Shown here piece by piece: positions 1 to 7,344 of a stretch of 64,000 nucleotides of DNA; positions within the stretch are counted from its first letter, which is position 1; the number at the start of each line of letters is the position of its first letter. Below the pieces are notes generated by a model. It was not told the origin of the DNA. It saw only the letters and a list, made by a program, of their open reading frames with translations, and did no database searches. The position numbers were made by a program, and so were the translations under genes. Source of the stretch: JBFMFH01 sp964481395 (GTDB lineage: Bacteria; Acidobacteriota; Vicinamibacteria; Vicinamibacterales; JAKQTR01); contig CAYZYG010000010.1 in the NCBI GenBank assembly GCA_964481395.1, positions 7,356 to 71,355 on the forward strand, written 5' to 3'.

Positions 1-1
1 G

Positions 2-571
2 ATTGCCGCCGGCGTTGGGCAGGGCATGGCGTTTCTCTTCGGGTTCGTCGGGCTGTTCAGCAACCCGTTCCTGCTGTTCATCGCGCTGTTCGTCTGGATC
101 GGCGCGACGCAGGAATCGAGCATGGTCCAGATGAAGTCGGCCCTGAGCGGGATCCCGGTCAACCGGGCCATGATCACCGACTACCGGACCCTGGCATCGA
201 CGGACCGTCTCCGCGACGCGGTCGATCTCATCCTCTCCGGCTCACAGCACGACTTTCCGGTCATGGACGACGGACGCGTGGTCGGCATCCTGACGCGCGG
301 TGACCTGTTCTCGACCCTCTCCACGAAGGGCCAGGAGGTGTCGGTCGGGTCCGTCATGCAGACGAGCTTCATCACGATCGACTCCTTTGACATGCTCGAG
401 TCGGCCATGCAGCAACTGCAGGAGTGCGCCTGCCACACCATGCCCGTCGTCCGCGGCGGGCGCATCGTCGGAGTGTTGACGATGGACAACGTGGGCGAGT
501 TCGTGGCGATTCAGGCGGCCCTCGGCGGCGGACGGCCCCCGGCGCAGGCGCAGGACCTGATGGCGTCGTAG
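2..571 (+). CDS. Site-2-protease-family membrane peptidase with CBS pair, C-terminal part (partial)
   Basis: The frame is already open at base 2, reading Ile-Ala-Ala-Gly before the Met at base 26, so the gene starts outside the window. What remains is the last hydrophobic segment (Phe/Leu-rich, ending VWIGATQES) followed by two CBS motifs, roughly residues 45-100 and 105-165. Each CBS motif ends in the typical DG(R)-VVGILT or GGR-IVGVLT strand. This arrangement matches the C-terminus of M50B metalloproteases of the sporulation factor IVFB type, where the CBS pair senses adenine nucleotides and controls intramembrane proteolysis. The HExxH active site would lie upstream and is not visible. Another CBS-tailed membrane protein cannot be excluded. 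The stop is followed at once by a 42-bp heptamer array. Confidence 0.7.
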   Translation: MAAGVGQGMAFLFGFVGLFSNPFLLFIALFVWIGATQESSMVQMKSALSGIPVNRAMITDYRTLASTDRLRDAVDLILSGSQHDFPVMDDGRVVGILTRGDLFSTLSTKGQEVSVGSVMQTSFITIDSFDMLESAMQQLQECACHTMPVVRGGRIVGVLTMDNVGEFVAIQAALGGGRPPAQAQDLMAS

Positions 572-574
572 GAC

Positions 575-616
575 GGGGACCAGGGATCGGGGATCGGGGA
601 CCGGGGACCGGGGATC
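575..616. repeat. Heptamer tandem array, six GGGGAYC units
   Basis: Six contiguous 7-bp units: GGGGACC, AGGGATC, GGGGATC, GGGGACC, GGGGACC, GGGGATC. The array starts 3 bp after the stop of the CBS protein gene. Similar 7-bp arrays occur at 2011, 12035, 30315-30412, 45212 and 61030. Confidence 0.85.
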
Positions 617-803
617 AGTTCTGATTACCCCACTCCCCATCCGTGGTCCCTGCTGGATGTCCCCCGGGGGAGGACCGCCGATGAGTCGCGATCTGGAGGC
701 CGGCCCTTCAGGGCCGGCATGTCCGCCGGGGCTGAAGCCCAGGCCTCCAGCAGACGTGGCGGAGCGGGCGGTGCTGGCAAGGATCACAGATGAGGCCGGT
801 GAC

Positions 804-1961
804 TCAGGTGGTGAGCTTTTCCGCGATCAGCGCAGGCAGTCGCCGGAGCACCATCGGCATGAAGCGCCGGTAGGAACAGCGGCCGCGAAGGATGTCCATC
901 ATCCCTGCGGCCAGCACCGGGTCGCGCGCCAGCGAAGCCGCCCGGCCTCGAGGGAATCGGTAGAAGAGCCTCGCGAACGCGCGCGCGTACCGGAGATCGC
1001 TCCCCATCTCCAGGCGGATTCTCGCGTCATAATCGGACAGCCGAGGGGCGCTTCCGGCGCCGGCCCGCGCGAGCCCCGCGTCGATGACCTCGGCAGCGAT
1101 GCGCCCGCTCCTCAGCGCAAAGAAGATCCCTTCACCCCACAGCGGGTCACCCAGGCCGGCCGCGTCTCCTGCGAGCACCACGCCGTCCCGCTGCAGCGGT
1201 CCGGCGATGCGCCCGAGCGGCACTTTGTGTCCGATGCACGAGCGCACGATGCCGTTCCGCAAGGCCGGCGTGCTCTGGATGTAACGGTCGAGGTACGCCC
1301 GAAGTCGCGGCAGCGCTGGCCGCATCGTGTAGACGCCGACCGAATAGTGCCCGGACTTCGGAAAGACGTAGGCGTAGCCGGAAGGCACCCCGCGGAAGTC
1401 GAACACGACCCGCGGAAGAATGTCGGCGCCTGGTGGCGGGTCGACTTCCCCTTCGATCGCCACGCCCCACTCGATCGCCTGATCGAGTCCCACCGCGCGT
1501 GCGACGACGCTGTTCGCTCCGTCGGCACCGATGACGCAGCGTGTGTCAAGCGCACCCTCGTCCGTGTCGATGGTCACCTGCCCGGCGACTGAGGGCCGAA
1601 CCGACCGGACGCGCACGCCCTCACGACACACGGCACCGGCCCCGACGGCCTGTCTGACGAGGTGCGCGTCGAAGGCCGAGCGCATGACCATCCTGCCGAT
1701 CTGGTCGCCGTGCGCCCGAATCACGCGATCGTTCCCGAACCAGATCTCCGCCTCGCACACGTCGCGCTCGACCACTTCATCGACAGGAAACGGCAGCTCG
1801 GAGAGGCTCTTGACGGTCACCCCGCCGCCGCAGGGTTTGTAACGGGGAAGACGCTCGCGATCGAGGAGCAGCACGCGGCGGCCGGCACGGGCCAGGTGAT
1901 ACGCCGCCAGGCTGCCGGCTGGGCCGGCGCCCACAATCACGACCTCGAATACGTCGCTCAT
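804..1961 (-). CDS. Geranylgeranyl-reductase-family FAD-dependent oxidoreductase
   Basis: A 385-residue flavoprotein. It opens with a dinucleotide-binding fold, GAGPAGS at residues 11-17 and a following acidic strand end (LLLDRERL). The motif PRYKPCGGGV near residue 40 is typical of geranylgeranyl reductases, which saturate isoprenoid chains. The second FAD motif, VVLAGDAAGLGDPLWGEGI near residue 270, is the usual GD box. These enzymes reduce prenyl groups of chlorophylls, archaeal lipids or menaquinone; the substrate cannot be read from sequence, and quinone side-chain saturation is only a reasonable guess. The length is normal and the ATG start is supported by the immediate Rossmann strand. 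It stands alone, convergent with the CBS gene. Confidence 0.8.
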   Translation of the reverse strand: MSDVFEVVIVGAGPAGSLAAYHLARAGRRVLLLDRERLPRYKPCGGGVTVKSLSELPFPVDEVVERDVCEAEIWFGNDRVIRAHGDQIGRMVMRSAFDAHLVRQAVGAGAVCREGVRVRSVRPSVAGQVTIDTDEGALDTRCVIGADGANSVVARAVGLDQAIEWGVAIEGEVDPPPGADILPRVVFDFRGVPSGYAYVFPKSGHYSVGVYTMRPALPRLRAYLDRYIQSTPALRNGIVRSCIGHKVPLGRIAGPLQRDGVVLAGDAAGLGDPLWGEGIFFALRSGRIAAEVIDAGLARAGAGSAPRLSDYDARIRLEMGSDLRYARAFARLFYRFPRGRAASLARDPVLAAGMMDILRGRCSYRRFMPMVLRRLPALIAEKLTT

Positions 1962-2010
1962 GCAGGGTGTTCATTTATCAGACCTCGGGGCCGGGGGTCC
2001 AGCTTTGGAC

Positions 2011-2045
2011 AGTAGATAGTAGGCAGTAAACAGTAGACAGTAGAA
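2011..2045. repeat. Heptamer tandem array, five AGTARRY-like units
   Basis: Units AGTAGAT, AGTAGGC, AGTAAAC, AGTAGAC, AGTAGAA run without gaps into the left arm of repeat copy A at 2046. The period equals that of the GGGGAYC arrays although the unit sequence differs. Confidence 0.8.
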
Positions 2046-2179
2046 GCGGTTTCAAAACCGTGCGGGTGGCACCGGACGGGCGCCCGCCGCGGCGGAAGGC
2101 CCTCAGCCGTGGTCATGTTTGTGGGCCTGAGCAGCGGTGGGCTGTCCGGTGACAGGACCCGCCGAGGTTGTGAAACCGC
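2046..2179. repeat. Structured ~134-bp intergenic repeat, copy A
   Basis: The element is bounded by an inverted repeat, GCGGTTTCAAAACC (2046-2059) and GGTTGTGAAACCGC (2166-2179), pairing at 13 of 14 positions. Inside are a second pair, CACCGGAC (2070-2077) with GTCCGGTG (2144-2151), a CGGGT/ACCCG pair, and a GC-rich core. Bases 2062-2180 align without gaps to 12113-12231 (copy B). Differences in the arms are compensatory between copies. On the minus strand it carries a short open frame ending PTAAQAHKHDHG-stop that parallels the ftsH C-terminus. No transposase is linked, so its class (REP-like, MITE or RNA) is unknown. Confidence 0.8.
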
Positions 2180-2341
2180 CTCCAGTAGGAAGACAGAGAC
2201 ACAGAGCGAAGACCGTGCGTTGCGCGGGCCGATCTGCCGCGCGGCTGCCGCGATGAGGGAGCTCCCAGAACATCGGGACGTCCGGGAGCGTCTACGTCGC
2301 GTGGAGGCGCGCTACAATCCCGCCGCCCCCCTGGAGGTTCC

Positions 2342-4654
2342 ATGCGACGCGCACACCTGCGGGTCTGGCTCCTGGCGGCATGCTGGACGACTGTCGGGTC
2401 GGCACAGCCCGCCGCGCCACCGGTTTCCGCGGATCTGGCCAGGATCTTCACGTTCGAGACAGACCATCCGGGCGGGGTGCCGCGGGGCTGGGGAGGCGGA
2501 CCGCCGGATACCGTGGTCGCGGACGGGGAGGTGGTCCATTCCGGACGATGGTCAGGGAGACTGGAGCGAACCGCCGCGAGCCCCGGACCCTTTTCCTCGC
2601 TGACGCTGAGCCTGCCCATGGAGTTCGCCGGCAGGAACGTTGAGTGGCGAGGCTATCTGCGAACCGAAGACGTCAACGGCATGGCCGCCCTCTGGCTGCG
2701 TCAGGACGGCGAGTCGGGCAGGGTGGCGTTCGACAACATGGCCGGCCGGCAACTCAAGGGAACCTCGGGGTGGACGCAGTACTCCGTGACGCTGCCCGTC
2801 CACCCGGACGGCCGGACCCTCGTCTTCGGTGTGCTGCTCTCCGGCACCGGGAAAGCCTGGGCCGACGACTTCGAGCTGCTCGTCGACGGGAAACCGATCT
2901 GGGAGGCCCCGGCGTCGACCCGGGCGAAGACCATCGTTGAACTCGATCGCGAGTTCGACAGCGGGTCGCGAATCTCGGTTGCCGCCTTGACGCCGGAACA
3001 GATTCAGAACCTCGTGACGCTCGCCAAGGTCTGGGGCTTCGTCAAGTACCATCACCCGGCCATCACCGGTGGGAGGAACCACTGGGACTACGAGCTGTTC
3101 CGCGTGATGCCGAAGGTCATCGCTGCCGCCGACCGCGCCTCGGCAAACTCCGCCATGGATGCCTGGCTCGCACGACTCGGGCCGGTCCCGGATTGCTCGC
3201 CCTGCGCGACGCTGGACGAGGCGACCCTTCACCTCGAACCGGCGCTCGAGTGGATCGACGACACGCTTCGTCTGGGCGCGGGTCTCAGTTCGCGACTTCG
3301 TGCCATCCATCGCAATCGGCACGCCGCTGGTCCTCAGTTCTACGTGTCCTTGAACAAGGGGGTCGGGAACCCGTCGTTCGACCACGAGCTCGCCTATCAG
3401 TCGATGCCGGTGCCCGACTCCGGCTTTCAGCTTCTGGCGCTCTTCCGCTTCTGGAACATCATCGAGTACTGGTTCCCCTACAAGAACGTGATCGGAGAAC
3501 CATGGGAGGGCGTGCTCGCGCGGTTCGTCCCGCGCATCGCGCTGGCGAAGGACAGGCTCGCCTTCCAGCTCGAGATGATGGCCCTGGTCGCCACGGCCAA
3601 CGACACGCACGCCAATCTCTGGAGTTCGCTCGATGTCAGGCCGCCGCGCGGCACCTGCCGGGTCCCCGTTCATGTGCGGTTCGTCGAGGGCGTCCCCGTC
3701 GTCGCCGGGTACGCGGATGCCGCGGCCGGGCCAGCGGCCGGGCTCGCGCTCGGAGACGTGCTGCTGGAACTCGACGGCACACCCCTCTCCACGCTCGTGG
3801 AGCGGTGGCGGCCGTACTACGCGGCATCCAATGAACCGACGCGGCTGCGCGACATGGGGCGGGCCCTGACCAACGGACCATGCGGCGAGGCCACGCTCCT
3901 CGTCCGGCGTGGCGATCGGACCGTACCCGTCACGACATCACGCGTGCCGCTCGCCGCCAATCAGCCGCTGGCTGTGCTCGAACACGATCTGCCCGGAGAC
4001 ACCTTCCGCCTCCTGTCGGCCGACGTGGCCTACCTGAAACTGTCGTCGGTCAGAGCCGCCGATACCGCGAGCTACGTCGAGCGGGCCTCGGGCACCAACG
4101 GCCTGATCATCGACATCCGCAATTACCCATCCGAGTTCGTCGTGTTCATGTTGGGATCGCTGCTCGTCGAGTCGGTGACGCCCTTCGTCACGTTCTCGGC
4201 TCCCGATCTTGCCAACCCGGGCGCCTTCCGCTGGGGCACGACGCTCAGCCTCAGCCCGGGCAAGCCCCGCTACGCGGGGAAGGTCGTGATACTCGTCGAC
4301 GAAATCACGCTCAGCCAGGCCGAGTACACGACCATGGCGTTCCGCACGGCACCTGGGGCGCTGGTGGTCGGCAGCACGACGTCGGGCGCGGACGGCAACG
4401 TCTCGCCGATTCCCCTGCCCGGCGGCCTGCGGGCCATGATCAGCGGCATCGGCGTCTTCTATCCCGACAAGCGCCCGACGCAGCGCGTCGGGATCATCCC
4501 GGACGTCGAGGTCCGGCCGACCATCGCCGGCATCCGAGCAGGCAGAGACGAGGTGCTCGAAGAAGGGCTGCGCCGCATCCTCGGACCGGGCACGTCCCAG
4601 GCCGAGCTCGAGGCCATCGTCAGCAAGGCCCGCGCGGCCGCACCCGCGCGCTGA
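2342..4654 (+). CDS. Secreted S41 (tail-specific/CtpA-like) peptidase
   Basis: A 770-residue exported serine peptidase. Residues 1-21 form a signal peptide (cleavage after VGSAQP-type end). Residues ~35-190 look like a carbohydrate-binding-type beta domain. A helical S41 N-terminal domain follows (~205-430), then a PDZ-like segment (~445-525, GPAAGLALGDVLLELDG) and the S41 catalytic core (~560-740). The nucleophile is probably Ser658 in ITLSQAEYT. The following GSTTSGADGN and the C-terminal GIIPDVEV strand are S41 hallmarks. The start is fixed by GGAGG seven bases upstream. It probably degrades proteins or peptides in the periplasm. It converges with the DUF2975 operon. Confidence 0.85.
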   Translation: MRRAHLRVWLLAACWTTVGSAQPAAPPVSADLARIFTFETDHPGGVPRGWGGGPPDTVVADGEVVHSGRWSGRLERTAASPGPFSSLTLSLPMEFAGRNVEWRGYLRTEDVNGMAALWLRQDGESGRVAFDNMAGRQLKGTSGWTQYSVTLPVHPDGRTLVFGVLLSGTGKAWADDFELLVDGKPIWEAPASTRAKTIVELDREFDSGSRISVAALTPEQIQNLVTLAKVWGFVKYHHPAITGGRNHWDYELFRVMPKVIAAADRASANSAMDAWLARLGPVPDCSPCATLDEATLHLEPALEWIDDTLRLGAGLSSRLRAIHRNRHAAGPQFYVSLNKGVGNPSFDHELAYQSMPVPDSGFQLLALFRFWNIIEYWFPYKNVIGEPWEGVLARFVPRIALAKDRLAFQLEMMALVATANDTHANLWSSLDVRPPRGTCRVPVHVRFVEGVPVVAGYADAAAGPAAGLALGDVLLELDGTPLSTLVERWRPYYAASNEPTRLRDMGRALTNGPCGEATLLVRRGDRTVPVTTSRVPLAANQPLAVLEHDLPGDTFRLLSADVAYLKLSSVRAADTASYVERASGTNGLIIDIRNYPSEFVVFMLGSLLVESVTPFVTFSAPDLANPGAFRWGTTLSLSPGKPRYAGKVVILVDEITLSQAEYTTMAFRTAPGALVVGSTTSGADGNVSPIPLPGGLRAMISGIGVFYPDKRPTQRVGIIPDVEVRPTIAGIRAGRDEVLEEGLRRILGPGTSQAELEAIVSKARAAAPAR

Positions 4655-4685
4655 CGCTGGCCCAGCCCAACCAGACCGTGGAAGA

Positions 4686-5207
4686 TCACGGGTGGCGGGC
4701 CGCCGGCGCGCAGCCCCCCGCTGCGTGTCTGAACGCGTCGCGGACCGCCGGGTTCATCTGCAGGGTGTAGAAGAGCCACGACCAGAACGCGAGATCGATC
4801 GCCTTGGTCACCACCGTCCCCGCCTGGACTGCCGCCCAGTCCGACGAGCTGAGGTCGAGGACCGAGTCCGCGAGGGCGGCACTGCCAGACAGGCCGAGCA
4901 GACTGAGCAGGGCGCCGGCCGCGGTAATCCACCCGACGACGAGCAGGAGCAGCCGGGCCCACCGCTTCAGGTCAAGCAGGGCCACGAACACCAGCATCGC
5001 CAGCGCGAACAGCAGAACGGAGGCGACGAAGCCGGACGTGACGGTGATCTCCCAGGTGGCCCCTCTCATCGCAGCGCCAAGCATCGGGTGGCGGCGGAGT
5101 CCCTCGATCACCAGAACAGCCACGGCGGTGCCGAGAACCGCCTGTACGCCGAACCAGACGACGAAACCGGTCCGCAGCCTGCGGAGCGCGACGTGAACGG
5201 CGTCCAT
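4686..5207 (-). CDS. Small integral membrane protein, function unknown
   Basis: A 173-residue protein with four predicted membrane helices (about residues 13-35, 52-75, 83-105 and 128-148) and a short basic N-terminus. No catalytic motif was recognised. It is the last gene of a minus-strand operon, 30 bp downstream of the HTH gene and after the DUF2975 gene. This suggests it is a structural partner of that regulator pair. An ATG start with a GGAGG-like site is visible upstream of 5207. The function is not assigned. Confidence 0.65.
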   Translation of the reverse strand: MDAVHVALRRLRTGFVVWFGVQAVLGTAVAVLVIEGLRRHPMLGAAMRGATWEITVTSGFVASVLLFALAMLVFVALLDLKRWARLLLLVVGWITAAGALLSLLGLSGSAALADSVLDLSSSDWAAVQAGTVVTKAIDLAFWSWLFYTLQMNPAVRDAFRHAAGGCAPAARHP

Positions 5208-5237
5208 GTTTCCTCCAGCGCGGGGGCTCCGTGTTCC

Positions 5238-5495
5238 TTACGGTTCCATCTCCGCTGCGTCGGGTCCGCCCGGGCGGTCGACGCCGGGCCCGTCCGCCTG
5301 GTACTCGAGCAACTCGCCGGGCTGGCAGCCCAGCTCACGGCAGAGCGCCTCGAGGGTCGAGAAGCGCACGGCCCTGGCTTTGTTCTGTTTGAGAATCGAG
5401 AGGTTGGCCAGCGTGATCCCCACCCGCGCGGCGAGGTCCGTCAGTTTCATCTTCCGCTTGACCAGCAGGAGATCCAGATTGACGACGATTGGCAT
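5238..5495 (-). CDS. YozG-like Cro/C1 helix-turn-helix regulator
   Basis: An 85-residue, one-domain XRE-type DNA-binding protein. The helix-turn-helix spans about residues 17-60: LTDLAARVGITLANLSILKQ, then FSTLEALCRELGCQPGELLEY, which is the standard Cro/C1 sequence layout. Small regulators of this YozG type are typically encoded beside DUF2975 membrane proteins, as here (9 bp from the upstream DUF2975 stop). It is a candidate autoregulator acting at the palindromic promoter region near 6392-6419. The C-terminal ~20 residues are Gly/Pro/Asp-rich and probably disordered. Confidence 0.85.
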   Translation of the reverse strand: MPIVVNLDLLLVKRKMKLTDLAARVGITLANLSILKQNKARAVRFSTLEALCRELGCQPGELLEYQADGPGVDRPGGPDAAEMEP

Positions 5496-5504
5496 GGCCG
5501 CGCC

Positions 5505-6158
5505 TCAGACCGTCAACGCCTGATCGTCCTCGAGATCGGCGCCGGCCTTGAAGATCTCGGCCAGCACCAGAACCGCGAGCCCGGCGAAGATGGTCCCGCA
5601 CGGAATCTCGTACAGCAGCAGGCTGCCCGGCACCGTGGCTGGTTCCCCCCCCACGGTCACCCGGCTGGCCAGATACACCAGAGCGACCGCGTCGATCAGC
5701 AGATCGATCGCGGCGGTGCCGAGCACGGCCCAGCCCAGCATCCGGATCCGGCGCACGTTGTCCCAGGCGAACGGCCGGCCGGCCGACATCGTCGAGCACA
5801 CCTCGCGGAGTTTGAGCAGCACGATGAGGTAGCATGCCCACCGGAGCAGCGCGGCGGCTGATGCCAGCAGGACGAATCGTCGGCTGGCGGGCACCAGGTT
5901 GACGCGGGCCCAGAGGCTCGCCTCGGGCGTCGCCGCCCCTCCTTGAATCTGAATCAGGCCGTCGGCCGACACGACGCGCTCGGGCACTTCGAGGATGCTG
6001 GTCACCTGGAACTGGTCGCGGAGCCAGCTGGTCGGGTCGGCCAGGAGGACCGTGATGAGGACAAGCTGCAGGACCAGCGTCACCCCCAGTAGCACGAGCA
6101 GCACGTCGACCAGGACCACCAGCCATCGCGAGAGCGGCCGGGTTCGCTTTCTGTTCAT
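5505..6158 (-). CDS. DUF2975-family membrane protein
   Basis: A 217-residue protein with four membrane segments (about residues 12-37, 92-115, 140-165 and 180-203) and an extracytoplasmic loop between the first two. Family hallmarks are the GRPFAWDNVRRIRMLGW stretch and the C-terminal LAEIFKAGADLEDDQALTV ending. DUF2975 proteins nearly always sit next to a small Cro/C1 regulator, as they do here, and are thought to control or be controlled by it; their biochemical role is unknown. It is the first gene of the three-gene minus-strand operon. Confidence 0.85.
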   Translation of the reverse strand: MNRKRTRPLSRWLVVLVDVLLVLLGVTLVLQLVLITVLLADPTSWLRDQFQVTSILEVPERVVSADGLIQIQGGAATPEASLWARVNLVPASRRFVLLASAAALLRWACYLIVLLKLREVCSTMSAGRPFAWDNVRRIRMLGWAVLGTAAIDLLIDAVALVYLASRVTVGGEPATVPGSLLLYEIPCGTIFAGLAVLVLAEIFKAGADLEDDQALTV

Positions 6159-6205
6159 GTCGCCACCTCACGCAGGAATCGCGTCTGCGTGTCCGATCCC
6201 AGGGT

Positions 6206-6290
6206 CTAGCGAGGCTGCGCCTCAGACCGCCGAGGCATGTGGAAGCGGCTCCGCCTCGCTAGGTCACAGTGTTGGCTTTGCCCCGCCTAC
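6206..6290. repeat. Two-part intergenic repeat, copy 1
   Basis: Part I (6209-6234) matches 59880-59905 at 25 of 26 bases. Part II (from 6259, CTAGGTC.CAGTGTT then TTGCCCCGCCT) matches 60008 onward. In this copy 24 bp separate the parts; in the other copy the gap holds a 91-bp element. CTAGCGAGGC (6206-6215) and GCCTCGCTAG (6253-6262) form a perfect inverted pair. Confidence 0.75.
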
Positions 6291-6299
6291 GGCGGGGCG

Positions 6300-6366
6300 T
6301 AGACGTCTTGAAGGCCGTCGCGAAACTTGACTGATCTGCAACAGATTTGGGCCTTCAAGACGTCTA
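6300..6366. repeat. 17-bp perfect inverted repeat with 33-nt loop
   Basis: Arms TAGACGTCTTGAAGGCC (6300-6316) and GGCCTTCAAGACGTCTA (6350-6366) are perfectly complementary. The loop contains a smaller hairpin, ATCTG-CAA-CAGAT. It lies in the 5' region of the DUF2975 operon and could be an RNA hairpin there or a terminator; it has no T-tract. Confidence 0.8.
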
Positions 6367-6391
6367 GTCACAATATGAGAACGAATTTATT

Positions 6392-6419
6392 GTTTGTCAA
6401 TATGTATATATTGACAAAC
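6392..6419. promoter_or_regulatory. 28-bp operator-like dyad with outward-facing -35 boxes
   Basis: Arms GTTTGTCAATAT (6392-6403) and ATATTGACAAAC (6408-6419) are perfectly complementary around a 4-bp centre. Each arm contains TTGACA pointing outward. On the minus strand TTGACA is followed after 17 bp by CATATT, a plausible -10 for the DUF2975/HTH operon. The plus-strand -10 is less clear. The best guess is a binding site for the HTH protein encoded at 5238-5495. Confidence 0.6.
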
Positions 6420-6462
6420 GGATCATATTTCTCGTTGTTCGATACTTTATGAGGGTCCATTC

Positions 6463-6888
6463 ATGGCCGACCTTCTCGAGTGTCTTCTCCAGATCAAGGG
6501 TTTGCGCCACTCGGTCGCACGGCTGCTCGCGCTGGCTGAGGTGGCCGGCGAGGGCCCCGATCCGATCCGCACCGCGCTGGCGCGGACTGCCGCCGAACTG
6601 GTGACCGCCGAACAGCGGTGGCAATCGGTGCTCGCGCGCGCGCTGCCGGACCGGGCATGGAGTGGCGGACCGGCCACGCCTGCTGATCCCGCGGAACCGG
6701 TGGAGGCGTTCACGCGCTCCCGCCAACTCACGCTGGAGGTTCTCGACTCGTGCTCTGCCGAGGATCTCGCGGCCTCGACGACGGCCCCTGGTCTAGGACG
6801 CGTCACCGTCGCCGACATCGTCGCGCACATGCTGGCGCACGATACAGAACGACTGGGCGCGCTCACAGTCATCGTCCGGCCGGGCTGA
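6463..6888 (+). CDS. DinB-like four-helix protein
   Basis: A 141-residue, all-helical protein. The layout is DinB/DfsB-like: an N-terminal helix ending in an aromatic contact (VTAEQRWQSVLARA), a middle helix, and a C-terminal helix VADIVAHMLAHDTERLGAL whose His residues resemble the DinB metal triad. Such proteins are often metal-dependent thiol transferases or have unknown activity. It starts 43 bp beyond the AT-rich dyad and may be controlled from it. GAGGGT before the ATG is the likely ribosome-binding site. The family assignment is by fold pattern only. Confidence 0.6.
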   Translation: MADLLECLLQIKGLRHSVARLLALAEVAGEGPDPIRTALARTAAELVTAEQRWQSVLARALPDRAWSGGPATPADPAEPVEAFTRSRQLTLEVLDSCSAEDLAASTTAPGLGRVTVADIVAHMLAHDTERLGALTVIVRPG

Positions 6889-7095
6889 GACCGGCACGAT
6901 TCGGCGAGTCGCATCGCTCGTCTGGAATCCTCGGGCCACGCGCACGGCCGGAAGCCCTGGCGTGTCCCTCCCTGTGCGTGTCTGCGGTGCGGCACCCGGG
7001 TCCCGGGCCCCGCCCTTCGACTGGGCTCAGGGCGGCCTGAGCGAGCGAACGCGAGTCGAACGGCCGGGCCCCGACGAGGATCACGGTCCGTCTAC

Positions 7096-7128
7096 TCCAG
7101 CCGCAGGCTGCGGCCCCGCTCATCTGCG
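7096..7128. repeat. Short hairpin repeat (CAGCCGCAGGCTGCGGC type)
   Basis: The core AGCCGCAGGCTGCGG followed by CTCATCTG recurs at 30105-30136 and 30271-30303 with changes, and more loosely near 40823 and 45097. The copies form the same GC-rich stem followed by a CATCTG tail. Confidence 0.6.
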
Positions 7129-7150
7129 ATCCTTCGCTCCGGCGGCACAC

Positions 7151-7241
7151 GGCGCGGTCGGCGACCGCGCCCTACCATACCGGGTAGGGTCGGGCGGGCT
7201 CGCTTGTCCTGAGCGGAGTCGAAGGGCCGAGCCCGCCGGAC
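7151..7241 (-). repeat. 91-bp palindromic element, copy 1
   Basis: Read on the minus strand, it aligns without gaps to 59911-60001 with 11 differences in 91. Perfect internal inverted pairs are GGCGGGCTCG/CGAGCCCGCC and the near-continuous palindrome GGCGCGGTCG-C-CGACCGCGCC. No coding potential was seen. Confidence 0.85.
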
Positions 7242-7284
7242 GCCTGAACCGCAGGCAACCCGGCTCCGTCTAACCGACATATTA

Positions 7285-7308
7285 CGACAGGCGAAGTATC
7301 GCCTGACG
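7285..7308. promoter_or_regulatory. Dyad upstream of padR, probable PadR operator
   Basis: CAGGCGA (7288-7294) and TCGCCTG (7299-7305) are perfect arms around AGTA; the dyad extends to CGACAGGCGA/TCGCCTGACG with one mismatch. It is flanked by TTAC and GTAA and sits 37 bp before the padR ATG. PadR proteins commonly autoregulate through such dyads. Confidence 0.5.
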
Positions 7309-7344
7309 CAGTAACTGGCCTCGGCCGGCCGTCAGGAGCCTCGC

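Larger units (their letters stand above)
1962..2341. other. Intergenic region (380 bp) with heptamer array and structured repeat
   Basis: This gap upstream of the S41 peptidase gene holds a five-unit heptamer array (2011-2045) directly abutting copy A of the covarying repeat (2046-2179). It then has about 130 bp of unremarkable DNA and a possible -10 box TACAAT (2313-2318). The ribosome-binding site of the S41 gene is GGAGG just before base 2338. Confidence 0.6.
6159..6462. other. Divergent intergenic region with repeats and AT-rich promoter island
   Basis: Left part: a two-part repeat (6206-6290) also found at 59880-60040. Middle: a 17-bp perfect inverted repeat (6300-6366). Right: a ~90-bp strongly AT-rich island, unlike the surrounding DNA, with a 28-bp dyad at 6392-6419. 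The region separates the DUF2975 operon (minus) from the DinB-like gene (plus). Confidence 0.6.
6889..7344. other. Repeat-rich intergenic region (456 bp) upstream of padR
   Basis: No gene is convincing here. It holds a short GGGTCCC/GGGCCCC heptamer pair (6998-7011), a CCTTCGACT...GAGTCGAAC inverted pair (7013-7064), a hairpin repeat at 7096-7128 related to copies at 30105 and 30271, the 91-bp palindromic element (7151-7241), and a PadR-operator-like dyad at 7285-7308. Confidence 0.6.

Noticed and set aside
2109..2603. Short open frames over repeat copy A and the S41 gene start
   Set aside because: They overlap a structured repeat and a well-supported gene and have no start signal.
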